NCBI RefSeq assembly: GCF_027595985.1
Contig: NC_073304.1
Span: 44,451,637-44,515,636, forward strand
Source of the DNA: Sorex araneus
Taxonomy: Eukaryota > Chordata > Mammalia > Eulipotyphla > Soricidae
DNA: 64,000 bases
Reading direction: 5' to 3'
The notes beneath the pieces are model-generated. The model saw only the letters and a list, made by a program, of their open reading frames with translations. It did not search any database and was not told where the DNA came from. Both the position numbers and the translations under genes were made by a program. Each line of letters opens with the position of its first letter. The first letter of the stretch is position 1. Below are positions 18,620 to 28,820 of the stretch, piece by piece.

Positions 18620-20835
18620 TTCACTGAAGAGCTGTGGCACCACAGAGTCACTGCTGTAGCATGCATAGCTGTGGCTGAGTTGACAATGTCCATATTCTCA
18701 TTGAGGAGAGATGGGATAATCCAGAAATTTGACCTGAAAAGTGGAAAGGCAAAGAGAAAACTGCTATCACACCTAAAACTTCGATCCTATAAAACCTGAG
18801 CTGGAGGCAACACCTAACACAGCCAAGATATCCACTATCCCCCAGCAATCAGGCAAAGGGGCAGAGTACTCTGAATCCTTCCAAAGTAGGAAACCACTTA
18901 AGGGCAAAAACCCACCTTTCCAAAGCCAAGGGCTGAGGAACAGTGACATCTGCCTTCACTAGGTCAAACAAACCATCCACAGCTACCACTGTCTGATTGC
19001 AGGCAGTGGAATGAAAACCTAGAGGAGAAAGAAGACTTTCTGCAGAGCGTAAGGAAGCTGGCAACAGACTATCTTTGCTTACTATGTACATGTTCAGTTT
19101 GAACAGTCAAACATTTTGATTGCACCCAGGCCAGATAAAAAATAGGGTGGGACCACAAGACACCAGCCAGAAGGGCTTGAGCTTGGTAACACAGACTGCC
19201 AGACTGGCAAACATGAATACCCTAACTGGTGGTACCAGGGATGTTTGGTTTTAGAAATACCGTTGAGAACTCCTGACTAAAAGTCCCCATTGGCTGGCCA
19301 AGTCTGATAAGCATCAACACAACAGCCACTGTTAGGTATGAGCCATTGTGAACTCTAAGACATCGGGCTGGTTTATCCTATTTAAGCAATACAATTGATG
19401 CAATAAGCGTGTGAGTACAAGCTCCACCAGCATTATAGATTCTATAGATTCTACTGGCAACATGTCTCCACAGATTGCTAGTGAGCTTCCGGCCCATACA
19501 ACCCCAGAACTAAAGGCAATTTGGAGAACATGAGCCCTGTATTGTAGTTCAGGTAAACTCATACTCAGATCTTCATCTGAGTACTCATCTTAGATATAGT
19601 AAAGAAACAGAGGAATTGATAGACAGGGACAAAGACCAGGAAGGTTTTCAGAACTTGCTAAACACACTAAAACTTGTTAAACTCCCCAAGGAAATCTCCA
19701 AAACAATAATCTTATTGATGTTCAATGAAATGAAGAAATTCGTTTAAGAGACTATGATAAGCTTTTTTCATCAAAAACATGAAACAAAATATGAAAATCT
19801 CCAAACAAAAATGAATGAGCTATATAATATAGTAGCTGAGCTAAACACACACACACACACACACACAATGTCCTGCTAAATGGGGAAAACATCACACACC
19901 ATACATCTGACAAAGCACTAATATCCAAGATATGGAAACCATTCATAAAATTTAACAACAAAGAAATGAACAATCCAATCCAAAAATGTGCAGAGAAACT
20001 GAACAAACACTTCCTCAAAGAAGATATACAGATGGCCAACAGCATATGACAATGTATTCATCATTACTAATTGTTAGGGAAATAAAAATGACAATAAACT
20101 GTTACCTCACACCCATGAGAATGGTCTATCACAAAACAATCAAGTCCTAATTCACATTAGGTGGGAAAGCCATCTGGCTTAGCCTCATAGAAAGCAGCAA
20201 AGAGACTTCTAAAAAAATTAAAAATGAAATGGCCATATGGAACTACCAGCTACTTTGCTCTTTGGCATACATCCCAAGAATACAAAAATAAAAACTCAAA
20301 ATTATATATGTGCCCCCATGTTCATTGCAGCACTAATTACAATAGCCAGACCTGGAAACAAACCAAATACTCCAGAAGAGATGAATGGACAAAGAAGCTG
20401 CGGTATTCATAAAGACCATGGATCTCTACTCAGATATAAGAAAAAATAAGAAAAAAAAATTTATATAACATGGATAGAACAAGAGGGTTAGTTAAAGTGA
20501 AGGAAGTCAGAAGAAATTAGGCAAACACCAGTCACCTCACTCACAAGCAGTGTATAAAGAACTAAAGATCTGGGGAGTCAGCTGAAAGGGCATACTTTTC
20601 ATGGGGTATCCCAAAGCTTCATGCCCAGAAAGCAAACTCTTAAACTATGACTTTAGAACTGAGGCACCAAGATAGGATGGGGTGGGGTGCAGGAGTGGGT
20701 TTCTGTGCCAGAAGGAAGGGTCTTGGGACATTGGAGGAAGGATATTGGCATTTTGGTAATAAGTACTGTCTGATAACACTGTACCCCTGAAAAATAAACA
20801 TTTACACTTTTGTTAGCTGTTGTTATACTTATATA
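18620..20835 (+). mobile_element. L1 with internal deletions (5'UTR/ORF1-like, then ORF2 end and 3' UTR)
   Basis: 18620-19560 has no coding signal and could be an L1 5' UTR. 19560-19840 reads like a coiled-coil, E/K-rich ORF1 start (many AAA/GAA/ATG codons). After a CA tract, 19870-20210 is ORF2 C-terminal domain ([22 protein letters not shown]) and 20230-20450 the last part (WNTMDLYSDI-like). 20640-20830 is a 3' UTR. Most of ORF1 and nearly all ORF2 including RT are missing. The 5' assignment is inference. Confidence 0.7.
19845..19867. repeat. (CA)n microsatellite at an L1 deletion junction
   Basis: Perfect CA repeat of about 23 bp exactly where the L1 switches from the ORF1-like to the ORF2-like sequence. 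Confidence 0.85.
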
Positions 20836-20837
20836 TA

Positions 20838-21096
20838 GCACTGTAGCACTGTCATAGCACTGTCATTCCATTGTTCATCGATTTTCTCGAGCCGGCACCA
20901 GTAACATCTCCATTGTGAGACTTGTTGTTACTGTTTTTGGCATATCCAATACTCCACGGGTAGTTTGCAAGGCCCTGCCATGCAGGCGGGATACTCTCGG
21001 TAGTTTGCCGAGCTCTCCGAGGGGGATTAGAGGAATTGAATCCGGGTTGGCCGCATGCAAGACAAATGCCCTACCTGCTGTCTATCGCTCCAGTCC
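20838..21096 (-). mobile_element. SINE-R, full length
   Basis: Tail TAGCACTGTAGCACTGTCATAGCACTGTCATT, then CATCGATTTTCTCGAGCCGG, body, and tRNA-like head complement ending CTATCGCTCCAGTCC. Confidence 0.88.
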
Positions 21097-21340
21097 TACC
21101 TATCTGTAAAAAGAAAAAAGGAAATTTCAGCTCTAGAGTATTTCATGGACACACTCCTTCCCATACAAGTGTGGGGAATCAGGTAGACAACATTCATCTT
21201 AGATACATTTTTAAACTGGTGAAACAAAAAGACAATTTTATACCCTTTTTCTTAAATAAGGCCCCCAAATCGTGTAAGGTTCAAACCCTGCAATTTGGAT
21301 TGCCCCTTGGTGAGCATATTTTTTCATATATTTCTCTTTT
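21097..21340. other. Unique DNA
   Basis: No element or exon recognised. Confidence 0.35.
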
Positions 21341-21414
21341 TGGAGACGTTACTGGCGCCCGCTTGAGCAAATCAAAGATCAACAAGATGACAAGTGATAC
21401 AAGCGATTCTCTTT
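21341..21414 (+). mobile_element. RTE LINE 3'-terminal fragment
   Basis: GGAGACGTTACTGGCGCCCGC, then ATCAAAGATCAACAAGATGACAAGTGATACAAG. The AAGATCAACA...GACAAGTGATACAAG form is that of the LINE itself (18430-18460, 27890-27915), not of SINE-R (GATGAGCAA...GACAGTGA), so this is a 74-bp 5'-truncated RTE copy. Confidence 0.8.
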
Positions 21415-21434
21415 TTGAAGACTAAGAAAATTCT

Positions 21435-21609
21435 GGGGCTGGAGCGATAGCACAGCGGGTAGGGCGTTTGCCTTGCACGCGGCTGACCCGGGTCGATTCC
21501 CAGCATCCCATATGGTCCCCTGAGCACCGCCAGGGGTGATTCCTGAGTGCAGATCCAGGAGTAATCCCTGAGCATCGTTGGGTGTGACCCCCCCCAAAAA
21601 AAAAAAGAA
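21435..21609 (+). mobile_element. SINE-A, full length with 19-bp TSD
   Basis: GGGGCTGGAGCGATAGCACAG to GTGTGACCCCCCCC and A-tail. TGAAGACTAAGAAAATTCT at 21416-21434 and 21610-21628 is a perfect duplication, so the copy is young. Confidence 0.95.
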
Positions 21610-21628
21610 TGAAGACTAAGAAAATTCT

Positions 21629-21810
21629 TAGGCCAAATAGATAGTACATCAAGTAAAGCACTTGTTCAGCAAGTGGCAAATCCTGGTTCACTCCCTGGCA
21701 CCACTTATAGTCCTCCGGACACCTGTCAGAAGTGAACCCTGAGTGCAGAGGCAGGAGTAAGCCCTGAGCACAAGCAGGTGTGGCCCCCAAACTTAAAACA
21801 AAACAAAAGA
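21629..21810 (+). mobile_element. SINE-A, old
   Basis: GGCCAAATAGATAGTACATC head, GGTGTGGCCCCCAAAC end, about 20 bp after the younger copy. Confidence 0.75.
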
Positions 21811-21839
21811 AAATCCTTTCTCGGAATTCTTGCTTATTA

Positions 21840-22730
21840 CCTAATGGGCTAACATTAAGTGAAGGCCAAGACATGACTGACCATTGTTGCCATTCCTATT
21901 CAATGTAGTACTGAAAATACTTGCCATAGCAGTTGCAAAAAAAAATATGAAGGGCATTGAGAAAGGATTCACTATTTGCAGGTACCATGATACTATATTT
22001 AGAAAATTTGAAAAACTCCATAAAAAAGCTCCTAGAAACAATTGATTTGTATAGTAAAGTGGCTAGCTACAAAATCAATGTGCAAAAGTCCATGGCTTTC
22101 CTATATACAATAATGAAAGAGAAGAAAGAGATATTAAAAGCAAAACCTTCACAATTGTGCCTCAGAAAACCAAGTACCTTTGGAATCAGAATAACTAAGA
22201 GGTGAAGACGTATACAAAGAAAACAGCAAAATACTACTTCAAGAGAGAAAAAGAGGACACAAAGAAATGGAGACACATCCTCTGCTTATAGATAGGGAGG
22301 ATTAACATGTCAAAATGGCAATACTCCCCAACGCATTATATAGATTGAATGCAGTCTCTTTAAAGATACCCATAACAGGGCTGGAGCCATAGTACAGTAA
22401 GTAAGGTATTTGCCGTGCATGCAACTGATCTGGGTTTGATCCCGGTATCCCATATGGTCCCCAAGCACCTCCAGGAGTAATTTCTGAGTGCAGAGTCAGG
22501 AGTAACCCCTGGGACATTGCCAGGTATGACCCAAAAGCATAAATAAATACATACATACACCCACAACATTTTCAAAGAAATAGATCAAAGACTCTTGAAA
22601 TTCATATGGAACAATAAACCCCACAGGTAACTAAAGTAATCCTTGGGAAAAAGAAGATGGGAGGCATCACTTACCCCAACTTCAAACTATACTACAAAGT
22701 AGTAATAATTACAACAGCAGAATGGTATTA
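21840..22730 (+). mobile_element. L1 ORF2 fragment (RT domain), split by a SINE-A
   Basis: 21957-22205 translates to an L1 RT segment around the FADD motif region (LFAGTMILYLENLKNSIKKLLE.. and YSKVASYKINVQKSMAFLY); the catalytic pair is lost (FAGT). It continues past the SINE-A with the FLWNNKPHR-like and [23 protein letters not shown] stretch (22570-22730). Confidence 0.85.
22379..22558 (+). mobile_element. SINE-A inserted in L1
   Basis: GGCTGGAGCCATAGTACAG head to GGTATGACCCAAAAGC, tail AAATAAATACATACATAC. ACCCATAACA and ACCCACAACA flank it. Confidence 0.85.
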
Positions 22731-23262
22731 ATGATCACATAAATAAATGCAGAGAAAACATTTGACAAGGTCTAACACCCATTCATAACTACCTTCAACA
22801 AAATGGGAGTTGAAGGAACTTTCCTCATATAGTCAAAGCCATCTACCACAAGCCCACAGCAAGCATTATTCTCAATGGGGAAAAAAAACTAAAGGCTTCC
22901 CCACTAAGATCAGGCTCAAGACAAGGATGCCAACTCTTGCCACTTGCATATAATATAATACTGGAAGTACTTGCCATAGCAGTTATGCAACAAAAAGATA
23001 TCAAAGGCATCCAGATAGGAAAGGAAGAAGTCAGGCTTTCATTGTTTGCAGATGGCATGATGTTATACTTAGAAAGTCCCAAAGAATCTACAAATAAAAG
23101 TCTGCCATAGAGGCAGGCTGAGGGGTGTGGTGAGAAGGAAACTGGGGACATTGTCGGTGGGAAATGTACACTGGTTGGAGTTCAATGTATTGGAACATTG
23201 TATGACTAAATTACAATCCAGAACTCTGTAACTATGTAACTTATGGTGATTCAATAAAAAAT
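22731..23262 (+). mobile_element. Second L1 copy: RT fragment fused to 3' UTR
   Basis: INAEKTFDKV-like, [21 protein letters not shown] (motif B region) and [19 protein letters not shown] (degenerate FADD) are read between about 22740 and 23095. The sequence then jumps at AATAAAAG to a 3' UTR (23100-23262: GGTGATTCAATAAAAAATTC). The ORF2 C-terminus is deleted. Confidence 0.85.
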
Positions 23263-23265
23263 TCA

Positions 23266-23500
23266 CTGTATCACTGTCACTGTCACTGTCATCCTTTTGT
23301 TCATGGATTTGCTCGAGCAGGCACCAGTAAGTCACAATTTGCCCCTAGTGTAGCCCAATGGCATATTGGAGGCTCCTTCAGGGACAGGGAAGTGAGGACC
23401 ATCATTGTTACTGTTTTTGGCATATCAAGTATGCCACGGGTAGCTTGTTGTGCAGGCAGAATACCCTCGGTAGCTTGCCAGGCTCTTTGAGAGGGAACGC
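23266..23500 (-). mobile_element. SINE-R, long form, head missing
   Basis: Tail (CACTGTATCACTGTCACTG..), CTCGAGCAGGCACCAGTAA, then about 85 bp absent from ordinary SINE-R but alignable to the RTE LINE just upstream of its tail (complement of ...CCCTGAAGGAGCCTCC.. and ATTGGGCTACACTAG). The normal body follows (GTTACTGTTTTTGGCATATC); the tRNA head is lost. Confidence 0.82.
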
Positions 23501-24055
23501 AGGCTTTTGGAGTGGCCTCTAATCACCTTTGCAGATGTTCCCAGTCTACTGAATGTAAGCTTTTGGTTGACTGGCATGTTGTAACGATCTGCACACTATG
23601 TCTGAATAAAATGTCTGGAAGAAAATTTTGTTATTGTGTGCTTTTCTCTGGGTTACAGGATCGTAAATAACCTTTGGTGGGTTTTTTTTAATATAAATTT
23701 TATGATTTTAAGATTTTTGCAGTATGTATAAATTGTTTTATTAATCATAAAGCTCCATGAAAATCATTTTTAAGAAGGTGACCTGCACATTTTGAGGATA
23801 AATATTTATAATAAAACTAGGTAACCTAAACAAAATTCTTGTGCTGGATGGAAACCTAGGCCTTTTGACCTCTCAGATTATAGGCTAGGGTTCTGTGGAG
23901 ATCAATTTAACTGTAATGTCTAAGGAAGCACCAGGCACTAAACAAAATTTCCCAAAGGACTGAAATTTTAAAAATTAAACCAACTAATAAGTGAAGGCTC
24001 ACTCCTAAATAAATCAAGGGCCAGGTGGTTGGAATTATGTGTTTGGCTTATCTAT
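23501..24055. other. Unique DNA, no gene seen
   Basis: One AATAAA (about 23605) sits in an unremarkable context. No frame or repeat recognised. Confidence 0.35.
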
Positions 24056-24059
24056 TACT

Positions 24060-24185
24060 TTGCTTGCTTTTGTTTTGTGCTGGAAGCCACTCCTAGGGGT
24101 GTTTGGGCTGCCCTGTGCTGAAGAATCAAGCCTTTGTCCTTGTTAGGCATGTGCCCAGCCCTTTGAGCTATCACCCTGGCCCTGA
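24060..24185 (-). mobile_element. SINE-A, decayed
   Basis: TTTTGTGCTGGAAGCCACTCC to GAGCTATCACCCTGGCCC. Confidence 0.6.
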
Positions 24186-24347
24186 CTGGCTTATCTTGAT
24201 CAAGATTCACCCTTGCTTCAGAGACTAAGTCCAATTTCACCTGATGCCACAGTTTATTGGACACCTGACAAAGGAAAGAAAGGCATGAGATTTTAATACT
24301 ATTTGTGGTGTCTGTCTCTGAAAACTTCCCCCCATAACTTTAATTTG

Positions 24348-24594
24348 CTGGAGCGATGCACAGTGGGTAAGGCATTTGCCTTGCATGCAGCTGACCTGGG
24401 TTCGATTCCTCTGTCCCTCTCTGAGAGCCTGGCAAGCTACCAAGAGTATTTTGCCCACACAGCAGAGCCTGGCAAGCTACCTGTGGCATATTCAATATGC
24501 CAAAAACAGTAACAACAAGTCTTACAATGGAGACGTTACTGGTGCCCGCTCGAGCAAATCGATGAGCAATGGAATGACAGTGAAAGTGACCGTG
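24348..24594 (+). mobile_element. SINE-R, full length with 12-bp TSD
   Basis: CTGGAGCGATGCACAGTGGG head, GGGTTCGATTCC B box, body with two GGCAAGCTACC, GAGACGTTACTGGTGCCC tail and GACAGTGAAAGTGACCG end. AACTTTAATTTG at 24336-24347 and 24595-24606 is a perfect duplication, good evidence that the RTE-tailed unit transposes as a whole. Confidence 0.93.
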
Positions 24595-24654
24595 AACTTT
24601 AATTTGCAAAACTAAATGTTGGCAACTCCACATTGGTCCCTACATTGTTGTTGG

Positions 24655-24842
24655 GTTTTTTGTTTTGTTTTGTTTTGTGCCACACCTGGCAATGTTCAAG
24701 GGTTACTCCTACCTCTGTGTTCAGGGTTGGCTCAGTGTTCACTCCTGGCAGGTTCAGGGAGTCAGATGGGGTCCTAGGATTAAACCTGGATTAGCCACGT
24801 GCAAGGTATGTGCCTTACCCGCTGTACTATTACTCTGGCCCC
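24655..24842 (-). mobile_element. SINE-A
   Basis: (TTTTG)n tail, GCCACACCTGGCAATG, GTACTATTACTCTGGCCCC. Confidence 0.82.
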
Positions 24843-25069
24843 ATGTTGTTATTGTTGCGGAACCAGGAACTGTACCCAGAGTCTCACACATACAACGCAT
24901 GTGTTATACCATGAGAGTCACATTTCATGTTATCCCACCACCGAAATATTTTTGAGCCTTTCTGGTCCATGAACTTTAAAAAAATATCTGGAAACTTTGA
25001 AGCAAATCAATAAAATGAATGAGCATAATTAATAACATTTAAAAATAGTTCTTAATGTTTTTCCAGTGT

Positions 25070-25215
25070 TTGTTTATTTACGTTTGGTCGCAATTGACAG
25101 TGCTCAGGGATCTTTCCTGGTAATGCTCATCACATAGGATGCCGGGGGACAAACCTGGTCAGCTTTGTGCAAGACAAGCATCCTGTCCACCATACTACCT
25201 GTCCAGCTCCTTCAG
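25070..25215 (-). mobile_element. SINE-A, decayed
   Basis: TTGGTCGCAATTGACAGTGC to ACTACCTGTCCAGCTCC. Confidence 0.6.
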
Positions 25216-25309
25216 TTTTATCTTTTGTAATTGATGTATTAATTACTTTTATGTGTACATAATGATTTGACATTTGTATATACTGTGAAATGATTGACAG
25301 TCATCATTC

Positions 25310-25823
25310 ATGAACACGAACTTGGCCATGAGCATTGATTCATTCGACTATCTAACAACCCAAATCGGACAATTACACTTGAATAGATGTGGCTCACTGC
25401 CGGCAGTTTCTATCTTCATCGTCTACACACCAACATCCAACTATGATGAAGAAGAAATTGAGAAGTTCTACATGGAGCTGGATAAGTTCTATAAAGAAGA
25501 CCACACCTTCTACAAGATCATTGTTGGTGATTTTAATGCCAAGATAGGACCGAGAAGGTCACCCGAAGAACTCCACATTGGGTCCCATGGCCTAGAATGG
25601 AACAGGATGAGAGACTGTCTGAGTTCATCATGTCGGCCAAGACCATCCATGGTAACTCATAGTTCCAAAAGCCCGAATCTAAACGTTGGACATGGGAGTC
25701 ACAATGAAATTGACCACATATTCAATTGAAGGTTTTGCCTTACCAATGTCACTGTTGTCCCAAAATTCCAAATGGGATCAGACCACCATCTCCTTCGTGC
25801 AAAATTCTGCTTCACAGAGTAGG
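25310..25823 (+). pseudogene. RTE APE-type endonuclease remnant, copy 2
   Basis: About 140 residues, then a frameshift. Visible motifs are VGDFNAKIG (25525-25551, the GDFN catalytic region), NEIDHIF (25705-25727) and, in another frame, GSDHHLLRAKF (25771-25803, the terminal SDH motif). The N-terminal third of the domain with its metal-binding residues is missing, so it is inactive. Confidence 0.9.
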
Positions 25824-25867
25824 GAAAAAGGTCTGCAAAGTTAAAGTTTAAAAAGAGAACTCCCAGA

Positions 25868-27910
25868 ATGACCACCAACTGGGAGCTCTTTGGCACTATT
25901 GCAGCAATGTAGGAAGATGCCGTTGTTGACAACATTGACGAGGAATACAATCGACTGATTAGCACCTCCATGACTGTGCGAAGAATGCCGAGAGTGAGAA
26001 AGCCTGTCTTTGGAAACTCAAGCTCATTCGCCAACGTGGTTTGGCACGAGCCTCAGGCAACCATAAGCTAACGTCTGAGTTCGCAAAGCTGTGCAGATAA
26101 GCGATAAAGGAAGACCTCAAAGAAAGAAGAGCAGCAGTGTTGGCCAATGTGGCAGAAGCTTGAAAAAGTATTCGCAATGCTTGCTTGTCCTTTGCCAACT
26201 ACAAGACCAAGATGATTGTCCTCCAACATCCTGATGAATCTATCACATCTTCCAGAAGGGCAATGGAGAGAATTATTCATGACTTCTACTTGGATCTCTT
26301 CGACAACCACATCCACCTGCCCACATACCAAATTCCACAGGATGGATATGTCGTTCCCAATGTCCTCTCTTCTGAAATCTGACACGCCATTTCGTCAGTA
26401 AAGACACTGACAGCACCAGGTTCAGACAAGGTCAGACCCGAACACCTGAAGAATCTGCCTCCAGTACTCATCAATACAATGGCTTGGCTCTTCACATGCT
26501 ACCTGTCTGTATGCAAGATTCCTTCCCAATGGAAAACCAGCAGGACCATCTTGTTATACAAGAAGGGAGACATCCATGACATCAGCAACTATCGCTCAAT
26601 CTGCCTGTTGTCCGTCATCTACAAGTTGTTCACTCGAGTCATCCTGAATAGAATATGCAGAACACTAGATGAAGGACAACACTAGATGAAGGGTACTGAA
26701 AAGGATTCAGCACGATCGACCATATCCAAACAGTGACCAAACTCATTGAAGTTTCGTGAGAGTTCAAGATGCCACTCTGTCTAACGTTCATTGATTTAAA
26801 GAAGGCCTTTAATTCTGTTGAGACTGAAGCAATCATCGAAGCCCTAGCCAAACAGGGCATTCAAACTCAGTACATCAAGATCCTCTGCGAGCTGTATTAT
26901 GGATTCACCACCAGGATCTCACCATTCTACAAGGAAGTGATCATTGACATAAAGAGAGGAGTTTGGTAGGGCGATACCATTTCACCAAAACTCCTCAGTG
27001 CCACCCTCAAGAATGTCATGCGACAACTAGAATGGGAAGGAATGAGAATGAAGATAGATGGTCAGCAACTACACCACCTCTGCTTCGCTGATGACATTGT
27101 TCTCAAAACGCCAAACATTAGCCAAGTGGCACAAATGCTGGCCGACTTCGACCGTGAGTGTGGAAAGGTCGGACTCCAGCTGAATCTCAGCAAAACAATG
27201 TTCATGAAAAACACACTAGTCCCTGACGCTCCATTTGCTCTCAATGGAACAAACATCTCCGAATGCAGCAGCTATGTGTACCTGAGTCGAGAACTCAACA
27301 TGAGGAATGACTTGGCGCTAGAACTGTGCAGGAGGAAGAGAGCAGCGTGGAATACCTTCAAGAGCGTCAAAGAAGTGGTTAAGAGGACGAAGAACCTCTG
27401 ACTCCAGGCACATCTTTTCGACTCCATCATTCTTCCTGCACTAACATATGCCTCAGAGACCTGGGCCCTACACAAACATGATGAGAACGCTATTTGGGTA
27501 TCCAAAAGAGGAATCAAAAGAGCTATGCTTGGCGTATCATGTTCCACTCAAGTGAGAGAAGGAATCCGGAGTTCCAACCTCCATCAACCATCGAGAATCA
27601 GGGACGCTGTCTTGTTTGCCAAGGTGTTGTCAAAAATCAGATGGGCAGGATGCATAATGCGACTCAGAGACAACTGCTGGACTAGAGTTGTTACTGACTA
27701 GATTCCACGGGACATCAAAAGATCACGTGGCCACCCACCAACGAGATGGTCAGACTTCTTCGTCAAAACCCTGAATGAATGGTTTGAGGCTCTTCCTGTT
27801 CCTGGAGCGAGCAGATATTATTGGGCTACACTAGCACTCGACAGGGACGAATGGAGACATTACTGGTGCCCACTCGAGCAAATTGAAGATCAACAGGATG
27901 ACAAGTGATA
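25868..27910 (+). pseudogene. RTE reverse transcriptase and C-terminal remnant, copy 2
   Basis: Linker TTNWELFGTIAAM (25870), DKVRPEHLKNLPPVL (26427-26471), WKTSRTILLYKKGDIHDISNYRSICLL (26530-26610), FIDLKKAFNSVE (26788-26824; motif A Asp changed to Asn), CFADDIVLKT (27081-27110), and NGTNISECSSYVYLSRELN (27245-27300). Stops include TGA at 26757, TAG at 26967 (motif B), TGA at 27400 and TAG near 27700. Loss of the motif A aspartate is an extra defect. Confidence 0.92.
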
Positions 27911-27985
27911 CAAGTGAAGTGAAATGATTGCCAAAATAAGGGTAGTTGACATGTCACACAATATAGTTATATACTTGTTTCCCTT

Positions 27986-28165
27986 TATTGGGATTGGTGG
28001 GGGTGGGGAGTGGGTTACATCTGCAGAGTTAAAGGGCTACATCAGGCTCTTTGCTCAGGTATCACTCCTGGCAGTGCTCAAGGACCATATGTGGTGCCAG
28101 GGACCAAATTAGTCTTGGTTATACACGAAGCAAGCACCTTAACCCCTCTACATTTACTTTGTCCC
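27986..28165 (-). mobile_element. SINE-A, decayed
   Basis: GGTTACATCTGCAGAGTTAAAGG, ACTCCTGGCAGTGCTC and GTGGTGCCAGGGACC; the head complement is poorly kept. Confidence 0.6.
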
Positions 28166-28195
28166 TACACATGTTTCCCTATTTTTTTTGGTTGT

Positions 28196-28820
28196 TCTTA
28201 TATTTTTCTTTTTTAATTTTTAAATTTTATTTTCATAAAGCTGTTCACATTCAATATTTCAACACAAACCCACCATGATTACACCTTCTCATCATTATTT
28301 CAAATTTTCCCACCACCACTCAAGTCTGCCTGCCACAGGCAGATGATAAATAATTTATTTTGTATTACTTGTGACTAGCATGAGATGTCGTGCGCCTGCT
28401 TTTGCTTCTGGGATTCTAAAAGTTTTAAATAACTGGAGTCCAGAGACATCTCTGCAGTGAGCTGGATTGATTCCAAGATTCATATGTGAGTCTCTAGACC
28501 ATGGCCATTAATGTACTTAAGTGGCACGCAGAGGCAGTTCATGAGCGTGACAGCCAGGACCCCGTAGGGGTGAGGAGATGGGAAGGAGAAGCCCATCCCT
28601 GATCCCTTGAGGCCAGGAGTTTTCAGAGACTGTTTCTGCATACATGAGTTTTCCACTGGGTTCTGGAGGTTCGAGGCTGCCAGTTTTAGAGTGGTGGAGA
28701 AACAACACTTATTCCTATCTGAGGCACCCCGGTGAAATCAGCCAGGCACAAGGTCTGAAGACATCTCCAGGTGAGCTGAGCTGCTCAGTTCCAAGATTCA
28801 TTTGTGAATCTTAGTTTTAT
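28196..28820 (-). mobile_element. E-like element: tandem monomers + L1-type 3' UTR (tentative)
   Basis: 28205-28345 is an antisense L1-type 3' UTR (AAGCTGTTCACATTCAATATTTC, TGCCTGCCACAGGC). 28440-28810 holds two related units about 315 bp apart: GACATCTCTGCAGTGAGC..CCAAGATTCATATGTGA and GACATCTCCAGGTGAGC..CCAAGATTCATTTGTGA. The order, read on the minus strand, is monomer, monomer, 3' UTR, as in the better-defined elements at 38.7 and 42.5 kb. No duplication was identified. Confidence 0.4.

Larger units (their letters stand above)
25297..27918 (+). mobile_element. RTE-clade LINE, copy 2, 5'-truncated within the endonuclease
   Basis: About 2.6 kb. Duplication GTGAAATGATTG at 25285-25296 and 27919-27930 gives the limits. 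It starts inside the APE-type endonuclease domain and ends GATGACAAGTGATACAAGTGAA, without poly-A. It contains about 840 bp more of the 5' side than copy 1, has no inserted SINE, and its flanks differ from those of copy 1, so it is an independent insertion and not a segmental duplicate. Confidence 0.94.

Noticed and set aside
25297..27918. BovB assignment for the RTE element
   Set aside because: The protein phrases differ from BovB as I know it and fit nematode-type RTE; only a tree could settle this formally.
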